Program-made: the position numbers and the translations under genes
Part shown: piece by piece, positions 54,473 to 63,724 of the stretch
Position numbering within the stretch: position 1 is the stretch's first letter
Layout: each line of letters opens with the position of its first letter
Origin: Thiomicrorhabdus sp. ZW0627
Lineage (GTDB): Bacteria; Pseudomonadota; Gammaproteobacteria; Thiomicrospirales; Thiomicrospiraceae
Direction of reading: 5' to 3'
Length of the DNA stretch: 64,000 nt
Assembly: GCF_029767005.1 (NCBI RefSeq)
Contig: NZ_JARUQR010000001.1
Location: 305,028-369,027, forward strand
Notes under the pieces: model-generated
The model's input: only the letters and a program-made list of their open reading frames with translations
What the model was told of the DNA's origin: nothing
Databases searched by the model: none

Positions 54473-55237
54473 TTACTTACCTTGTTGCTGCCAGGTATTC
54501 TCATCCGACGTTTGCCCTTTCCAAGGCATAATCCACATCTGATACAGAGAAGTGAACAACATGAAAGCCGAAGCCAAGCTATATCCAAACCCACCGATGA
54601 TGACCAGGTAAGCGAAGCTTGGATTGATTTTGGTCAACCACCAGGAAGCGACATCTATGATTAGAAATGCAAACGGAATGAAAATGATAACGGCTTTGAT
54701 CCAACGCTTTATTCCCACCGCCATCGAAAAGATAAAACCGATAAAGAAAAAAATGAAAGCGATACCAAACAGATGAATGTGTGACACCCGTGTCAATGCA
54801 CTGATTTCAGCACCATGATCAATCTTCGCAACCTCTTTCATCGTTTCGAATTTGGTTATATTCGGCAAAGTCGAAATATGAGCATGACAAACCGCGCATT
54901 TTGCCTCTACGATCGGTTTGATGACGGGTTGCCATTCGGCTTCCGGCGAACCATTCCGGGCCCATTTGATCAATGTCAGGTTCTCTTGCGGAGTCGCCTT
55001 GTCTTTCATGGACCCATGCAGCTTGCTTTCAAGCTTGGAACCCTGACGGTTTCCATAATAACTATAGACGATATCATCCACCGAAAGACCGAATTTACCG
55101 TCCGCCATACCATGGGTCAACATTATCTGTACGCCTGCCATCATCAGTCCAATTCCAGTGACGAGGATATAACCGGTGAACAAGGATTTTACAGACAGGG
55201 AAAGACTGGGAAGATTGATCCAGGAGCCTTCTTTCAT
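54473..55237 (-). CDS. Membrane-bound c-type cytochrome-like protein (one CxxCH heme site)
   Basis: 254 residues from ATG 55237 (GGAG nine bases upstream; an ATG five codons earlier is equally open). One N-terminal helix (TGYILVTGIGLMMAGVQIML), an exported loop with heme motif CAVCH (Cys114, Cys117, His118), then four more helices (FGIAFIFFFIGFIFSMAV; VIIFIPFAFLIIDVASWW; YLVIIGGFGYSLASAFMLF). It resembles exported/membrane cytochromes of sulfur-oxidising proteobacteria that I cannot name precisely. No partner gene nearby. Confidence 0.8.
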   Translation of the reverse strand: MKEGSWINLPSLSLSVKSLFTGYILVTGIGLMMAGVQIMLTHGMADGKFGLSVDDIVYSYYGNRQGSKLESKLHGSMKDKATPQENLTLIKWARNGSPEAEWQPVIKPIVEAKCAVCHAHISTLPNITKFETMKEVAKIDHGAEISALTRVSHIHLFGIAFIFFFIGFIFSMAVGIKRWIKAVIIFIPFAFLIIDVASWWLTKINPSFAYLVIIGGFGYSLASAFMLFTSLYQMWIMPWKGQTSDENTWQQQGK

Positions 55238-55376
55238 GGCATGGTTCTCCATTGACTAAGTATTTAGCCATAGTATAGAAAACCGCCGGCTGGATGGAAA
55301 TAAATACCGCCAGTTTTTTAGGATTTTATTTCAACAGAAGATCTGTCGAAGCTCTTTAATCGTTCAGCCGCAGTTT

Positions 55377-55832
55377 TTAGGGCTTTTCAATCAAATAATC
55401 TTCATAATCCAAATTCCCGTTGTCGATGACGACCGGGATAGCCGTGATGCCGTATCCGGCTTTTTTCATAGAGTCTGACTTGCCGGAAACCAAAGGATGC
55501 CATTCAGGCAATGGTTGACCTCGATAGATCAAACGGTAAGCACAACTGTCCGGCAACCAGTCGAATTCCGCGACCCTTTCTTTAGTCAGCTGTACACAGG
55601 TTGGAACATTGACGGAGCGGTTGGCGTAATCGGAACATTGACCGGTTTCCAGGTTCGAATAGCGGCAAACAACGCGTGTATAAACAATCTCTTCCGTGTC
55701 TTCATCCTGCAGCTTATTCAAACAACATAAACCACAACCGTCGCAAAGAGATTCCCACTCTTCTTGACTCATTTCATCCAGGGTTTTAGTTTCCCAGAAA
55801 GGCTGGTTTTTATCGGATTCAGACTTTGACAT
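55377..55832 (-). CDS. YcgN-family cysteine-cluster protein (UPF0260)
   Basis: 151 residues: WESLCDGCGLCCLNKLQDED, RVVCRYSNLETGQCSDYANR, VNVPTCVQLT, LPDSCAYRLI and PLPEWHPL. The spaced cysteines (CDGCGLCC and others) mark the YkgJ/YcgN Zn- or iron-sulfur-binding type; molecular role unknown. In this gene the family length is normal. Confidence 0.92.
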   Translation of the reverse strand: MSKSESDKNQPFWETKTLDEMSQEEWESLCDGCGLCCLNKLQDEDTEEIVYTRVVCRYSNLETGQCSDYANRSVNVPTCVQLTKERVAEFDWLPDSCAYRLIYRGQPLPEWHPLVSGKSDSMKKAGYGITAIPVVIDNGNLDYEDYLIEKP

Positions 55833-55892
55833 AATTAAAAATTCTTTTTAAATAAACATATAACAAAATGATTTTAATGGATTTATTGGAAT

Positions 55893-56588
55893 TCACGCCT
55901 TACTAAACACATCCCAAGGTGCCCACCATTCCTCTATCTTATGTCGACACTGAGGACTTAGAAAACGCCGGCCATGTTCCGGCTTACAGACGAATCGGTA
56001 ATGCTCGCTGAACAGTTCGAACTCGACCGCATAAGCGTGTAGATAACCTCGATCTTCGTGTTTAGCGACCTCTGCACTGGCATAACGTTCATCGCCACAG
56101 ATCGGCGCAGAAATACTCTTCAGGGCCACGCGAATCTGGTGTGTCCGTCCGGTCACCGGCTTCAACAGGAAAAGCCGTTCACCCGGCTGAACCGAAACGC
56201 TGACAAAACGAGTGATTGCCGGATTGTCATTCGACTTGGCGAGTTTCCAACTTCCTCTACGAGCCGGCAGCATATCCCCTTTAATCGTTCCCTGCTTCTT
56301 CTTAGGTTTTTGATCGGAGATTGCAAGATAATATTTCTGGACTTCATGGGCTTCAAACAAGCGTTGAAATGTTTGTGCCGTCGATTTATTCAGTGCGAAC
56401 AGCATCAGTCCCGAAGTCATCTTATCCAAGCGATGAACCGGATAAAGCTCTTCAACGGCAAGTTGCTGTTTCAGTAAAACAACCAGGCCTGCTGAATCTT
56501 CAGAATGCACATTCAGCCCCTCAGGCTTGTCGATGACGACAAAATCCTGGTTTTGAAACAACACCGGTATGTGACTGTTTGTGCTCAC
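55893..56588 (-). CDS. RluA-family pseudouridine synthase
   Basis: 231 residues, isomerises uridine in RNA. It has VIDKPEGLNVHSED, the catalytic VHRLDKMTSGLMLFA (Asp in HRLDK), LLKPVTGRTHQIRVALKSI and CGDERYA. There is no S4 domain. The short type resembles the TIGR01621-like RluA relatives; target RNA and site unknown. The AlkD-like gene lies 16 bases upstream, so they are probably co-transcribed. Confidence 0.9.
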   Translation of the reverse strand: MSTNSHIPVLFQNQDFVVIDKPEGLNVHSEDSAGLVVLLKQQLAVEELYPVHRLDKMTSGLMLFALNKSTAQTFQRLFEAHEVQKYYLAISDQKPKKKQGTIKGDMLPARRGSWKLAKSNDNPAITRFVSVSVQPGERLFLLKPVTGRTHQIRVALKSISAPICGDERYASAEVAKHEDRGYLHAYAVEFELFSEHYRFVCKPEHGRRFLSPQCRHKIEEWWAPWDVFSKA

Positions 56589-56603
56589 GTTTTTCCTATT
56601 GGT

Positions 56604-57707
56604 TTATTCTTGCGCTTCAAGCAATTCAAATTCGCTCGCCGCTAGAACAACCCCGTTCACGACCAGTTCAATGAAATGGGTTCCGGCATAATAACGCCGC
56701 GTACTGATCGGCTTAAAATCATGCTGCTTACTGAAATGCCTGCTCACTTCTTCATAATCGCCCTCAGCGATTTTGAATACTTTACGGTAGGCTCCCTGCT
56801 GCTTTCTTTTGAAAGTGAGCGCGTATTCTAGCCGCAAACGTCCAAGTCTTCCAGCCGAGCTATTTAAACTGAAACCAAAACCGAACCGTTCTCCGATTCG
56901 AACTGAATGGTCTGTGTTCCAATTACAAACCAGGTCAAAATCGGGCGGCTCATATCCGATCAAAGCCAAAGCCCTCTGGTTTGCCTGCTTGAGCAAGGTT
57001 CTAAGCGCGTGCTTGATGATCCATTGTGTCCTTTGTGCGTGCTGATCGGAAGGCATGTCGCTCCAACGGTCAAACAAATCAAGCACCCAGTCCGCTCGTG
57101 TTTTAGTCAGGTCGTTCAACAAATTGGCAACGCTTTTCCTGACATAAGCGCTTTGGTCGGCTTTTAATGCTTCAATGATAGGCAAAACCCGATCAGGATC
57201 ACGTTCGATCCAAGATAACTTTGTGGCCCAGGGTAATCGTGGACGCGCGCCCTCACTAGCCAGCCTTCGAACATGTTCGTTTTCGCTTTCCGTCCAGCGA
57301 AGCATCCATTGCAGCGTTCGTTCAGGCTCACGGTTCAGGTACTCTCTGATTCCATATTCCGATGTGCTTCCTGATGTAAAAAAAGCCAAAGCCTCCATGG
57401 AAACGTCATAATCTTCCAAACCGAAACAGCCGACATAATCGGCGAAAACAAAGTGGAAAATACCGGAAAAATGCACCGATACCTTTCGTAAAACAATTAA
57501 GGACTCACAATAAGACAGCCCCGTAGTTGACTGCAAGGCATGGCTCACATGACGAACCCGTTGCTTCAGCTCCCGCGTCTCCCACTCCTCATCAAAAATT
57601 GCTTCAATAAAGACGTCTTCACGAAATTCAGGTAATTCAAGACTGAGCAGGCCTGCCAATTTTTCTACATTTTCCCGGTTAAAAACCGACTTTAACAAAT
57701 TCGACAT
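56604..57707 (-). CDS. AlkD-like HEAT-repeat DNA alkylation repair protein
   Basis: 367 residues; helical repeats of the AlkC/AlkD family: EAIFDEEWETRELKQRVRHV, TERTLQWMLRW-type segments (RTLQWMLRWTESENEHVRRL), ASEGARPRLPWATKLSWIER, DQSAYVRKSVANLLND and RTQWIIKHALRTLLK. The C-terminal 90 residues are beta-rich and less conserved. Family members excise alkylated bases (N3/N7-alkylpurines) by non-flipping glycosylase action; here the C-terminal extension is like AlkC-type proteins. Confidence 0.85.
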   Translation of the reverse strand: MSNLLKSVFNRENVEKLAGLLSLELPEFREDVFIEAIFDEEWETRELKQRVRHVSHALQSTTGLSYCESLIVLRKVSVHFSGIFHFVFADYVGCFGLEDYDVSMEALAFFTSGSTSEYGIREYLNREPERTLQWMLRWTESENEHVRRLASEGARPRLPWATKLSWIERDPDRVLPIIEALKADQSAYVRKSVANLLNDLTKTRADWVLDLFDRWSDMPSDQHAQRTQWIIKHALRTLLKQANQRALALIGYEPPDFDLVCNWNTDHSVRIGERFGFGFSLNSSAGRLGRLRLEYALTFKRKQQGAYRKVFKIAEGDYEEVSRHFSKQHDFKPISTRRYYAGTHFIELVVNGVVLAASEFELLEAQE

Positions 57708-57855
57708 AACGCTTTACTTTCAATTAGTTAACCCCACAAGTGCATACAGGTTAAAGTTGGCACGGCAATTGATATAACCCTATAGAAATCAGTTAAATAC
57801 GATTAAAAACGTCAATTTTATGACGCATGGAATTAAGATTCATAAGGAGCATATG

Positions 57856-58314
57856 ATGGCACAACTCACCACACAGCAAAAGGTGCAAACCTGTCTGGAT
57901 TTCATCGATGAACAGTTTGACAACGAATCGGAACAAACAATCCTGATCGCTGAAATGATCATTGAAGACATCAAAACACTGACTCAGGCCTACCCGGACG
58001 CACTTAGATCAGGAGATATAAAACAGCATCTGGAACGCGTACGACTTACTCAGATGAACTGGGTTAACCAGTTACAGAATATCATTCTGGAACAGAGCAG
58101 CCGTGAACTAAATCATCAGGTACTGGATTCGTTAAAACATTTCATCGATAACCTAAATCAGCAAACAATCGAACAAACCAAGTTCGAACTGCCTTGCGAT
58201 CTAATGTTTAAATCAGAAGGCAGAATCGACGATACTTTGGATCTTCTAGAACGCCAAGAAGTCGATCTCCTGCTAGGACAACAATCCCTATTCGACCCGG
58301 TTATTCGTCACTGA
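57856..58314 (+). CDS. Small cytosolic helical protein of unknown function
   Basis: 152 residues, almost all helix and rich in Gln, Glu, Asp and Leu (TQQKVQTCLDFIDEQFDNES, ALRSGDIKQHLERVRLTQ). Start ATG 57856 with AAGGAG six bases upstream; ATG 57853 is also possible. No family recognised. Lies between a minus-strand AlkD-like gene and a plus-strand acyltransferase-like gene. Confidence 0.6.
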   Translation: MAQLTTQQKVQTCLDFIDEQFDNESEQTILIAEMIIEDIKTLTQAYPDALRSGDIKQHLERVRLTQMNWVNQLQNIILEQSSRELNHQVLDSLKHFIDNLNQQTIEQTKFELPCDLMFKSEGRIDDTLDLLERQEVDLLLGQQSLFDPVIRH

Positions 58315-58472
58315 ACATCCTAGCCTTCATTCTTAATTCCCCGAAAAGCAACACATCTGTTGTTTTTTAGGGGAATAATCCTCATACTTAAACTGAAAAA
58401 TCGCTTTTTAAAAGACGGTTTCATCGCTATGCGCTATCTGTCTCTGGTCACTTTTAATCGGTCTAACGCCCT

Positions 58473-59618
58473 ATGCCAAACTACCGGATTGAATTCCATA
58501 AACGCATTAATGAAATACCCGCTTCAGAGTGGAATGCCTTAGTCAGCGATAACAATCCATTCATTCGTTACGAGTTCTTAGATGCGCTAGAAGAACACCG
58601 TTGCGTCAGCCCTGAATTCGGCTGGCTTCCACACCATATGTCTGTCCGTCAAAACGGCAATCTGGTCGCCGCGATGCCCTTATATGAAAAGCATAACTCT
58701 TACGGCGAATTTGTTTTTGACCATAGCTGGGCGGATGCCTGGCAAAGAATTGGTCTGCCCTATTATCCGAAGCTGGTGACCTCAATTCCATACAGTCCGG
58801 TAACCGGTCCGAGGTTACTGGTTTCTGAGAATCACCGGAAAGAGCCTTTGCAATCCCTCCTGGTTGAACAAGTTCAGCAATATTGTCTCTCACACGGTTT
58901 CAGTGGATGGCATTGCTTATTCGCCAACCAAAATGAACAGGCCTGGTTATCTACACAAACTGATTTCTATACCCGACACGACTGTCACTTCCATTGGTTC
59001 AATCGGGATTACATTACGTTTGATGACTTTCTCGATAAACTGACCGCAAAAAAACGCAAGAACATCCGCCAGGAACGTAAAAGCATTGATCAATCCGGCA
59101 TCCATATACGGGTACTGGACGGACACACTGCCAGCGACGATGATTGGAAGCGATTCAATTACTTCTACCATAAGACTTTTACCGAAAAATGGAGTACTCC
59201 GACCCTTAACGAAGGCTTTTTTAAATCTGTGGCGAAATCGCTTCCGGACCAGACCGTACTGGTCATGGCGGACAACCCTGACGGCGTATGCATAGCCGGT
59301 GCACTGATGTACCGAAGCGATACGATTCTATATGGACGACACTGGGGTTGCATCGAAGAGGTCAAAAACCTGCACTTTGAAGCCTGTTACTATCAGGGAA
59401 TTGAATATGCGATAAGACATAAGCTGGAACGCTTTGAACCCGGTGCGGGTGGAGAACACAAGATTGCCAGAGGATTTATCCCCGTCGAAACCCAATCGTC
59501 ACATTGGGTAAGTCCAAATCCATTTCCGGAAGGCTTGGCTCAGTTTATCGTTGAAGAAAGAAACGCCATAGAAGATTACATTGAGGAATGCTCGGAACAC
59601 TCACCCTACAGAGAATAA
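58473..59618 (+). CDS. GNAT-fold acyltransferase-like protein (DUF482 type)
   Basis: 381 residues with two FemX/GNAT-like domains; blocks NPFIRYEFLDALEE, FDHSWADAWQRIGLPYYPKL, SPVTGPRLLVSENHR, LTAKKRKNIRQERKSIDQSG, YRSDTILYGRHWG and EPGAGGEHKIARGFIPVETQ match DUF482. Family members are thought to acetylate or transfer an amino acid to cell-wall or lipid targets; function uncertain. Ends at a terminator before a convergent lipoprotein gene. Confidence 0.88.
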   Translation: MPNYRIEFHKRINEIPASEWNALVSDNNPFIRYEFLDALEEHRCVSPEFGWLPHHMSVRQNGNLVAAMPLYEKHNSYGEFVFDHSWADAWQRIGLPYYPKLVTSIPYSPVTGPRLLVSENHRKEPLQSLLVEQVQQYCLSHGFSGWHCLFANQNEQAWLSTQTDFYTRHDCHFHWFNRDYITFDDFLDKLTAKKRKNIRQERKSIDQSGIHIRVLDGHTASDDDWKRFNYFYHKTFTEKWSTPTLNEGFFKSVAKSLPDQTVLVMADNPDGVCIAGALMYRSDTILYGRHWGCIEEVKNLHFEACYYQGIEYAIRHKLERFEPGAGGEHKIARGFIPVETQSSHWVSPNPFPEGLAQFIVEERNAIEDYIEECSEHSPYRE

Positions 59619-59631
59619 CCGTGATAAACAA

Positions 59632-59654
59632 AAAAGGGGCTAAAAGCCCCTTTT
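59632..59654. terminator. Bidirectional terminator
   Basis: AAAAGGGGCT (59632-59641), AAA loop, AGCCCCTTTT (59645-59654), T runs both ways; separates convergent genes. Confidence 0.95.
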
Positions 59655-59675
59655 ATAATTTTGAGATTAATCTCT

Positions 59676-61652
59676 TTACTGAACGAACCCAACTGTACTG
59701 CCAGTAGAACCTGAAACAGGCTCTGAACTAGAAGTGCTGTCCGTTGCATTGTATGTATTGATAATACGCTGCATAGCACTCAGGTTAAACGGTTTGAAAA
59801 TTCCCGTTCTAACAGAACCGTCTGCCGCAATACTGTCATCAAGACGGTAAGGATTTGTACCATCGGTTGTATACACCTGATAACCAACCTCAAGTTTATT
59901 ATCCTCATAGCGTCCCATAGGCACCGCAACATACGGTGTAGTGTCCGCCAAAGCTCCGGTTACAACATTACCAAGAACCACCTCTGTGTTCGCTTTACAA
60001 GCGATGGAACCATCGGCCGATTTGACTGGCATACCGTTCGCATCTGCTTCATAGTTACACATAGCAACCGTTTCAGCCGTTGCATCCTTAATATAGAAGC
60101 TCAACTGTTCCTCTTTCCAGTACTTTTGATTAATGGCATCCTTACGTACTTCCGAACTGTTGATGTAATCGCTAAAGGTATATTGAGTGTAAGCTCCAGT
60201 CGCTGGGTCCATGGTACCGCCAAGCTCGTATGAACCAACTAGATCACATGCATAATCGCCATCTATACCTGGAATTTCAACCGTTGGGCACAATTCACTG
60301 AAGCCCTTAAGATTACCGATGTTACCTAAATGTAGATCCGGTGTTTCGCTATAGGCGAACTGATAGACGTAATCCCCCTCTTCAAACGTAACGCTTGCAT
60401 CTGCTCCGTCGAAATCTTCGATACCCTTTTCAATATCCATTGTTTTTCCTGCCAAAGACATCTTAGCAACACTGAATACCTGAAGTTGGTGACCGTCAGG
60501 AGTCTTAAAAGTAATCGAACCATCAGCATTCTGAGTTACAGGCATGCTTTTAATCTCGTCTTCAGGTGCTTTAGCGGCCAAGCGGGTTGCGACTTCATCT
60601 TCACTTTTCAGCCCAAGGAATGACTGCACATCCACCTTGGCCTGGTAAAATGCATCCTTCAACATTCCCATCACTTCAACGATCGGTGTTTTCTGCGTTT
60701 CAGTGTAAGTCGTATCAGTCGTGCTAGTCTGCTTCATCTCTTGCATGCGCATGTTCATGAAAACCGCGCCACCTGCATTCATAGCCTCTACCGGAGTAAT
60801 GCTTTCAGAAGTTTCTAAAAGAGTCAGTTCTGATTTAGAATCTTCATAATCTTGGCCAGTCATAGATGACAAAGTTGCGTCTTCTGTTTCATTCGACTTG
60901 CTATCGGCAAAATCAACGTCTACTTCACCATTGTCTTCAATATGAATCTTGGCCGCAGAATAAATCGAAGGCAACTTAGCGCTAACCGCTTTAGCAACGA
61001 TCAATTGGATTTTCTTGGCGTCTTCATCCGTCAGCTGAACACCTTGGTTCTGCAAAGTCGTTGTCAAGGTTTCCGAGAATGTCGCCAATACACGTGCCAC
61101 CACCTGAGCGGTCTGGTGAATCACTTTGTAGTTTGCATCACCCGCTTTACCCGCTTCGATGAAGTTTTCATACAAATCAACGTCTGTATCGGCCGTCACA
61201 CCCAATTCGCTTTTGACGCTGGCTTCTGCCTGTGCAGGCGTCATTGAAGGGTTTAATTCGAGTTTCGATTGAACCATGGTTGTAATCGGGCTAACAAATT
61301 CCGGCTTCCCTGCCGGTGCAGAAAGGACATAATCCTTGGCAACCACACCACCAATATCACTATCAATGGTTTCACCACCAATCACTTTGGCGATCACTGC
61401 CGCACTGGCGATTTGTGCAGGAGTCGCTTCAAATGAATATTTACCGTTTGCATCGGTAGTTGCACTTGGTTCACCTGCATCACACAATTTGTTTGCGTTT
61501 AAATCAAGGCAGACCTTAGCACCGGCAAGGTAACCATCTGCAACAGTACCGCTGACGGTATTAGACGCTGTGGTAGATCCTCCACCACACGCGGTCAATC
61601 CTAGTGAAGCTGTAAACATCGCCGTCCAAATGGCCTTTTTGTTCAAACTCAT
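59676..61652 (-). CDS. Large exported lipoprotein of unknown function
   Basis: 658 residues from ATG 61652 (AAGGG upstream; the frame is open 24 codons further). N-terminus IWTAMFTASLGLTACGGGST has a lipobox with Cys22. A beta-sandwich repeat follows (VSGTVADGYLAGAKVCLDLN, NKLCDAGEPSATTDANGKYS), like SdrB/carboxypeptidase-regulatory domains that are found in secreted proteins. The long rest (residues 120-640) has acidic helical and beta segments and cysteine pairs. Function and partners not deducible. Confidence 0.8.
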   Translation of the reverse strand: MSLNKKAIWTAMFTASLGLTACGGGSTTASNTVSGTVADGYLAGAKVCLDLNANKLCDAGEPSATTDANGKYSFEATPAQIASAAVIAKVIGGETIDSDIGGVVAKDYVLSAPAGKPEFVSPITTMVQSKLELNPSMTPAQAEASVKSELGVTADTDVDLYENFIEAGKAGDANYKVIHQTAQVVARVLATFSETLTTTLQNQGVQLTDEDAKKIQLIVAKAVSAKLPSIYSAAKIHIEDNGEVDVDFADSKSNETEDATLSSMTGQDYEDSKSELTLLETSESITPVEAMNAGGAVFMNMRMQEMKQTSTTDTTYTETQKTPIVEVMGMLKDAFYQAKVDVQSFLGLKSEDEVATRLAAKAPEDEIKSMPVTQNADGSITFKTPDGHQLQVFSVAKMSLAGKTMDIEKGIEDFDGADASVTFEEGDYVYQFAYSETPDLHLGNIGNLKGFSELCPTVEIPGIDGDYACDLVGSYELGGTMDPATGAYTQYTFSDYINSSEVRKDAINQKYWKEEQLSFYIKDATAETVAMCNYEADANGMPVKSADGSIACKANTEVVLGNVVTGALADTTPYVAVPMGRYEDNKLEVGYQVYTTDGTNPYRLDDSIAADGSVRTGIFKPFNLSAMQRIINTYNATDSTSSSEPVSGSTGSTVGFVQ

Positions 61653-61830
61653 TTTTATCACCCTTTTTACAAAAAAAATAGAATTGCTTACTTGGGTGGA
61701 AGTTTTATTTATACTCCTGCCCAAGTCTCATTTATGGTAATTTCATCCTAATCAAGGCGTTGGGTAATAGGTAGAGTAAATATTCTTTACACCCCTAAAT
61801 TTCATAAAACTGTCATAAAAACAAAGAACA

Positions 61831-61859
61831 AAAAAAGCCCGGTAAAACCGGGCTTTTTT
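61831..61859 (-). terminator. Rho-independent terminator of the min operon
   Basis: Stem GCCCGGT/ACCGGGC with TTTTTT runs at both ends, AAA loop; directly behind minE on the minus strand. Confidence 0.95.
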
Positions 61860-61879
61860 AATCAAAATACTCAATGAAA

Positions 61880-62137
61880 TCAATGATTTTCAGGTAAAAC
61901 CAAATTCAATTCCAACACTTCAAAACCATCTGCTTCATCCACTGATATTTGCAGTTTGTCTTGATCGATATCAACGTACTTGGAAATCACAGCGAGAATT
62001 TCTTCGCGCATCTTCGGCAAATAATCCGGAGTATTACGTTCAGAACGCTCATGCGCCAATAAGATCTGCAACCGATCTTTGGCCACATTAGCCGATTTCT
62101 TTTTTCTTTGTCCAATTAGGTAATCGAGTAATGCCAT
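61880..62137 (-). CDS. minE: Cell division topological specificity factor MinE
   Basis: 85 residues; N-terminal MinD-interacting and membrane helix (ALLDYLIGQRKKKSANVAKD) with RLQILLAHERSE, and C-terminal dimer domain (ISVDEADGFEVLELNLVLPE). It drives the pole-to-pole oscillation of MinCD. Follows minD after 13 bases, last gene of minCDE. Confidence 0.97.
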   Translation of the reverse strand: MALLDYLIGQRKKKSANVAKDRLQILLAHERSERNTPDYLPKMREEILAVISKYVDIDQDKLQISVDEADGFEVLELNLVLPENH

Positions 62138-62150
62138 TCTTTACTCCCTA

Positions 62151-62963
62151 TTACTTGCCAAACAATTTTTTGAATAGGCCTTTTTTCTCAACCGTCAAGA
62201 AGCGATGCTCGATTTCTTCGCCCAAGAAGCGATCAACCACATCGTTATAGGCCTGTGCCGCCGCTGAATTCTCATCCAAAACGACAGGAGAACCGGCATT
62301 TGATGCATTCAATACATCTTCCGATTCCGGAATCGCACCCAACAACTTCACACTCAGAAGATCAATTACATCTTCGACTGACAGCATTTCACCAGTCTCT
62401 ACGCGTGCCGGGTTGTATCGAGTCAGAACCAAATGCTCGACGATCGGAGCGTCGCCGTTTTCCGCACGTTTGGATTTCGCCTGAAGAATGCCCAGAATAC
62501 GATCCGAATCACGTACCGAAGAAACTTCAGGGTTGGTGACAATCAACGCTTCATCGGCAAAATAAAGTGCCAATTGCGCGCCCTTTTCGATACCTGCTGG
62601 AGAATCACATACGATGTAGTCAAACCCGGCTTCTTTCAAATCTTCGATGACTTTCTCGACGCCTTCAAGAGTCAGGGCGTCCTTATCACGGGTCTGTGAC
62701 GCTGCAAGAATGTACAGGTTCGGTACACGCTTATCTTTGATCAGTGCCTGCTGTAGACTCGCTTCACCTTGCACGACGTTGACGAAGTCATAAACCACAC
62801 GGCGTTCGCACCCCATAATGAGGTCAAGATTACGCAAACCCACATCGAAATCGATGACCGCAACTTTATAGCCTTTTAAAGCCAAACCGGTTGAAAAACT
62901 TGCACTTGTGGTGGTTTTACCCACGCCTCCCTTACCGGAGGTCACTACGACTACACGAGACAC
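62151..62963 (-). CDS. minD: Septum-site ATPase MinD
   Basis: 270-residue ParA-type ATPase: deviant Walker A GKGGVGKTT at residues 10-18, switch motifs AVIDFDVGLRNLDL and VCDSPAGIEKGAQL, and the C-terminal amphipathic membrane-targeting helix GLFKKLFGK. Recruits MinC to the membrane and is released by MinE. ATG at 62963 follows a short leader after minC. Confidence 0.98.
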   Translation of the reverse strand: MSRVVVVTSGKGGVGKTTTSASFSTGLALKGYKVAVIDFDVGLRNLDLIMGCERRVVYDFVNVVQGEASLQQALIKDKRVPNLYILAASQTRDKDALTLEGVEKVIEDLKEAGFDYIVCDSPAGIEKGAQLALYFADEALIVTNPEVSSVRDSDRILGILQAKSKRAENGDAPIVEHLVLTRYNPARVETGEMLSVEDVIDLLSVKLLGAIPESEDVLNASNAGSPVVLDENSAAAQAYNDVVDRFLGEEIEHRFLTVEKKGLFKKLFGK

Positions 62964-63031
62964 TCTGACTCCTTTAACATCTATCTAAAGATGGTGAAAT
63001 GTTTCTAAATGATTTTAAAAATTTTGTTTAA

Positions 63032-63724
63032 TTATAGTAGCTTAAAATTTAATTGTTCGTTCATTAAAGCAACTTCGACAAAACCGGTTTTATACTCAGG
63101 CAGAATATCTTCCGATAACTGATATAGCCCGGCAATGCAGACCAGTTCCGCATCAATCTTCTGGGCGAAAATCCGTGCAGAGATTTCACCTTGAGAGCCG
63201 GCAAACACCTTGCCTCGAATGGTACCGTAAACGTGAACGTTACCGTCGGCAATGATCTCGGCACCCGGGTTCACCGATCCCATAACGATCAAATCACGAT
63301 CTTTAGCATAAATCTGCTGACCGGAACGTACTGCGTGATTGACGACCATCGCGGTTTTAAGACCCGTTTGCTCTTCGGCACCACCCTGCTCTTTTTTCTC
63401 TTTTGGTCGTTTTTTGGATTTCACTTCTTCTGTAAATACGGCCAGCCCTGCATAATTCGCCTGCTCTTTAATAGCCTCATCCTGGGTTCTTATCCCGATA
63501 GGGATCATCTGCTTCTGATGCAACAGCTCAACTAAAAGTGCCAAAAAGGTGGGATCCAAATTATCGACTTCCGGCTCTAAGACCACTGGAATGCCGACGA
63601 AAAAATCAGGAGCTTGACTGACCTTGGCTTCCAACGCCTCTTTGGTCTGTTCAATGTCGTTACTGAAAAGTTTTAAAACCGTTAAAGAAAGAATAGACCC
63701 CTTAAGGTCAATGACTTTATTCAT
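63032..63724 (-). CDS. minC: Septum-site determining protein MinC
   Basis: 230 residues; N-terminal FtsZ-inhibitory domain (IDLKGSILSLTVLKLFSNDI), Lys/Glu-rich linker (KSKKRPKEKKEQGG), and C-terminal beta-helix (AVRSGQQIYAKDRDLIVMGS, VNPGAEIIADGNVHVYGTIR, GKVFAGSQGEISARIFAQKI) that binds MinD. First gene of minCDE. Confidence 0.97.
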   Translation of the reverse strand: MNKVIDLKGSILSLTVLKLFSNDIEQTKEALEAKVSQAPDFFVGIPVVLEPEVDNLDPTFLALLVELLHQKQMIPIGIRTQDEAIKEQANYAGLAVFTEEVKSKKRPKEKKEQGGAEEQTGLKTAMVVNHAVRSGQQIYAKDRDLIVMGSVNPGAEIIADGNVHVYGTIRGKVFAGSQGEISARIFAQKIDAELVCIAGLYQLSEDILPEYKTGFVEVALMNEQLNFKLL

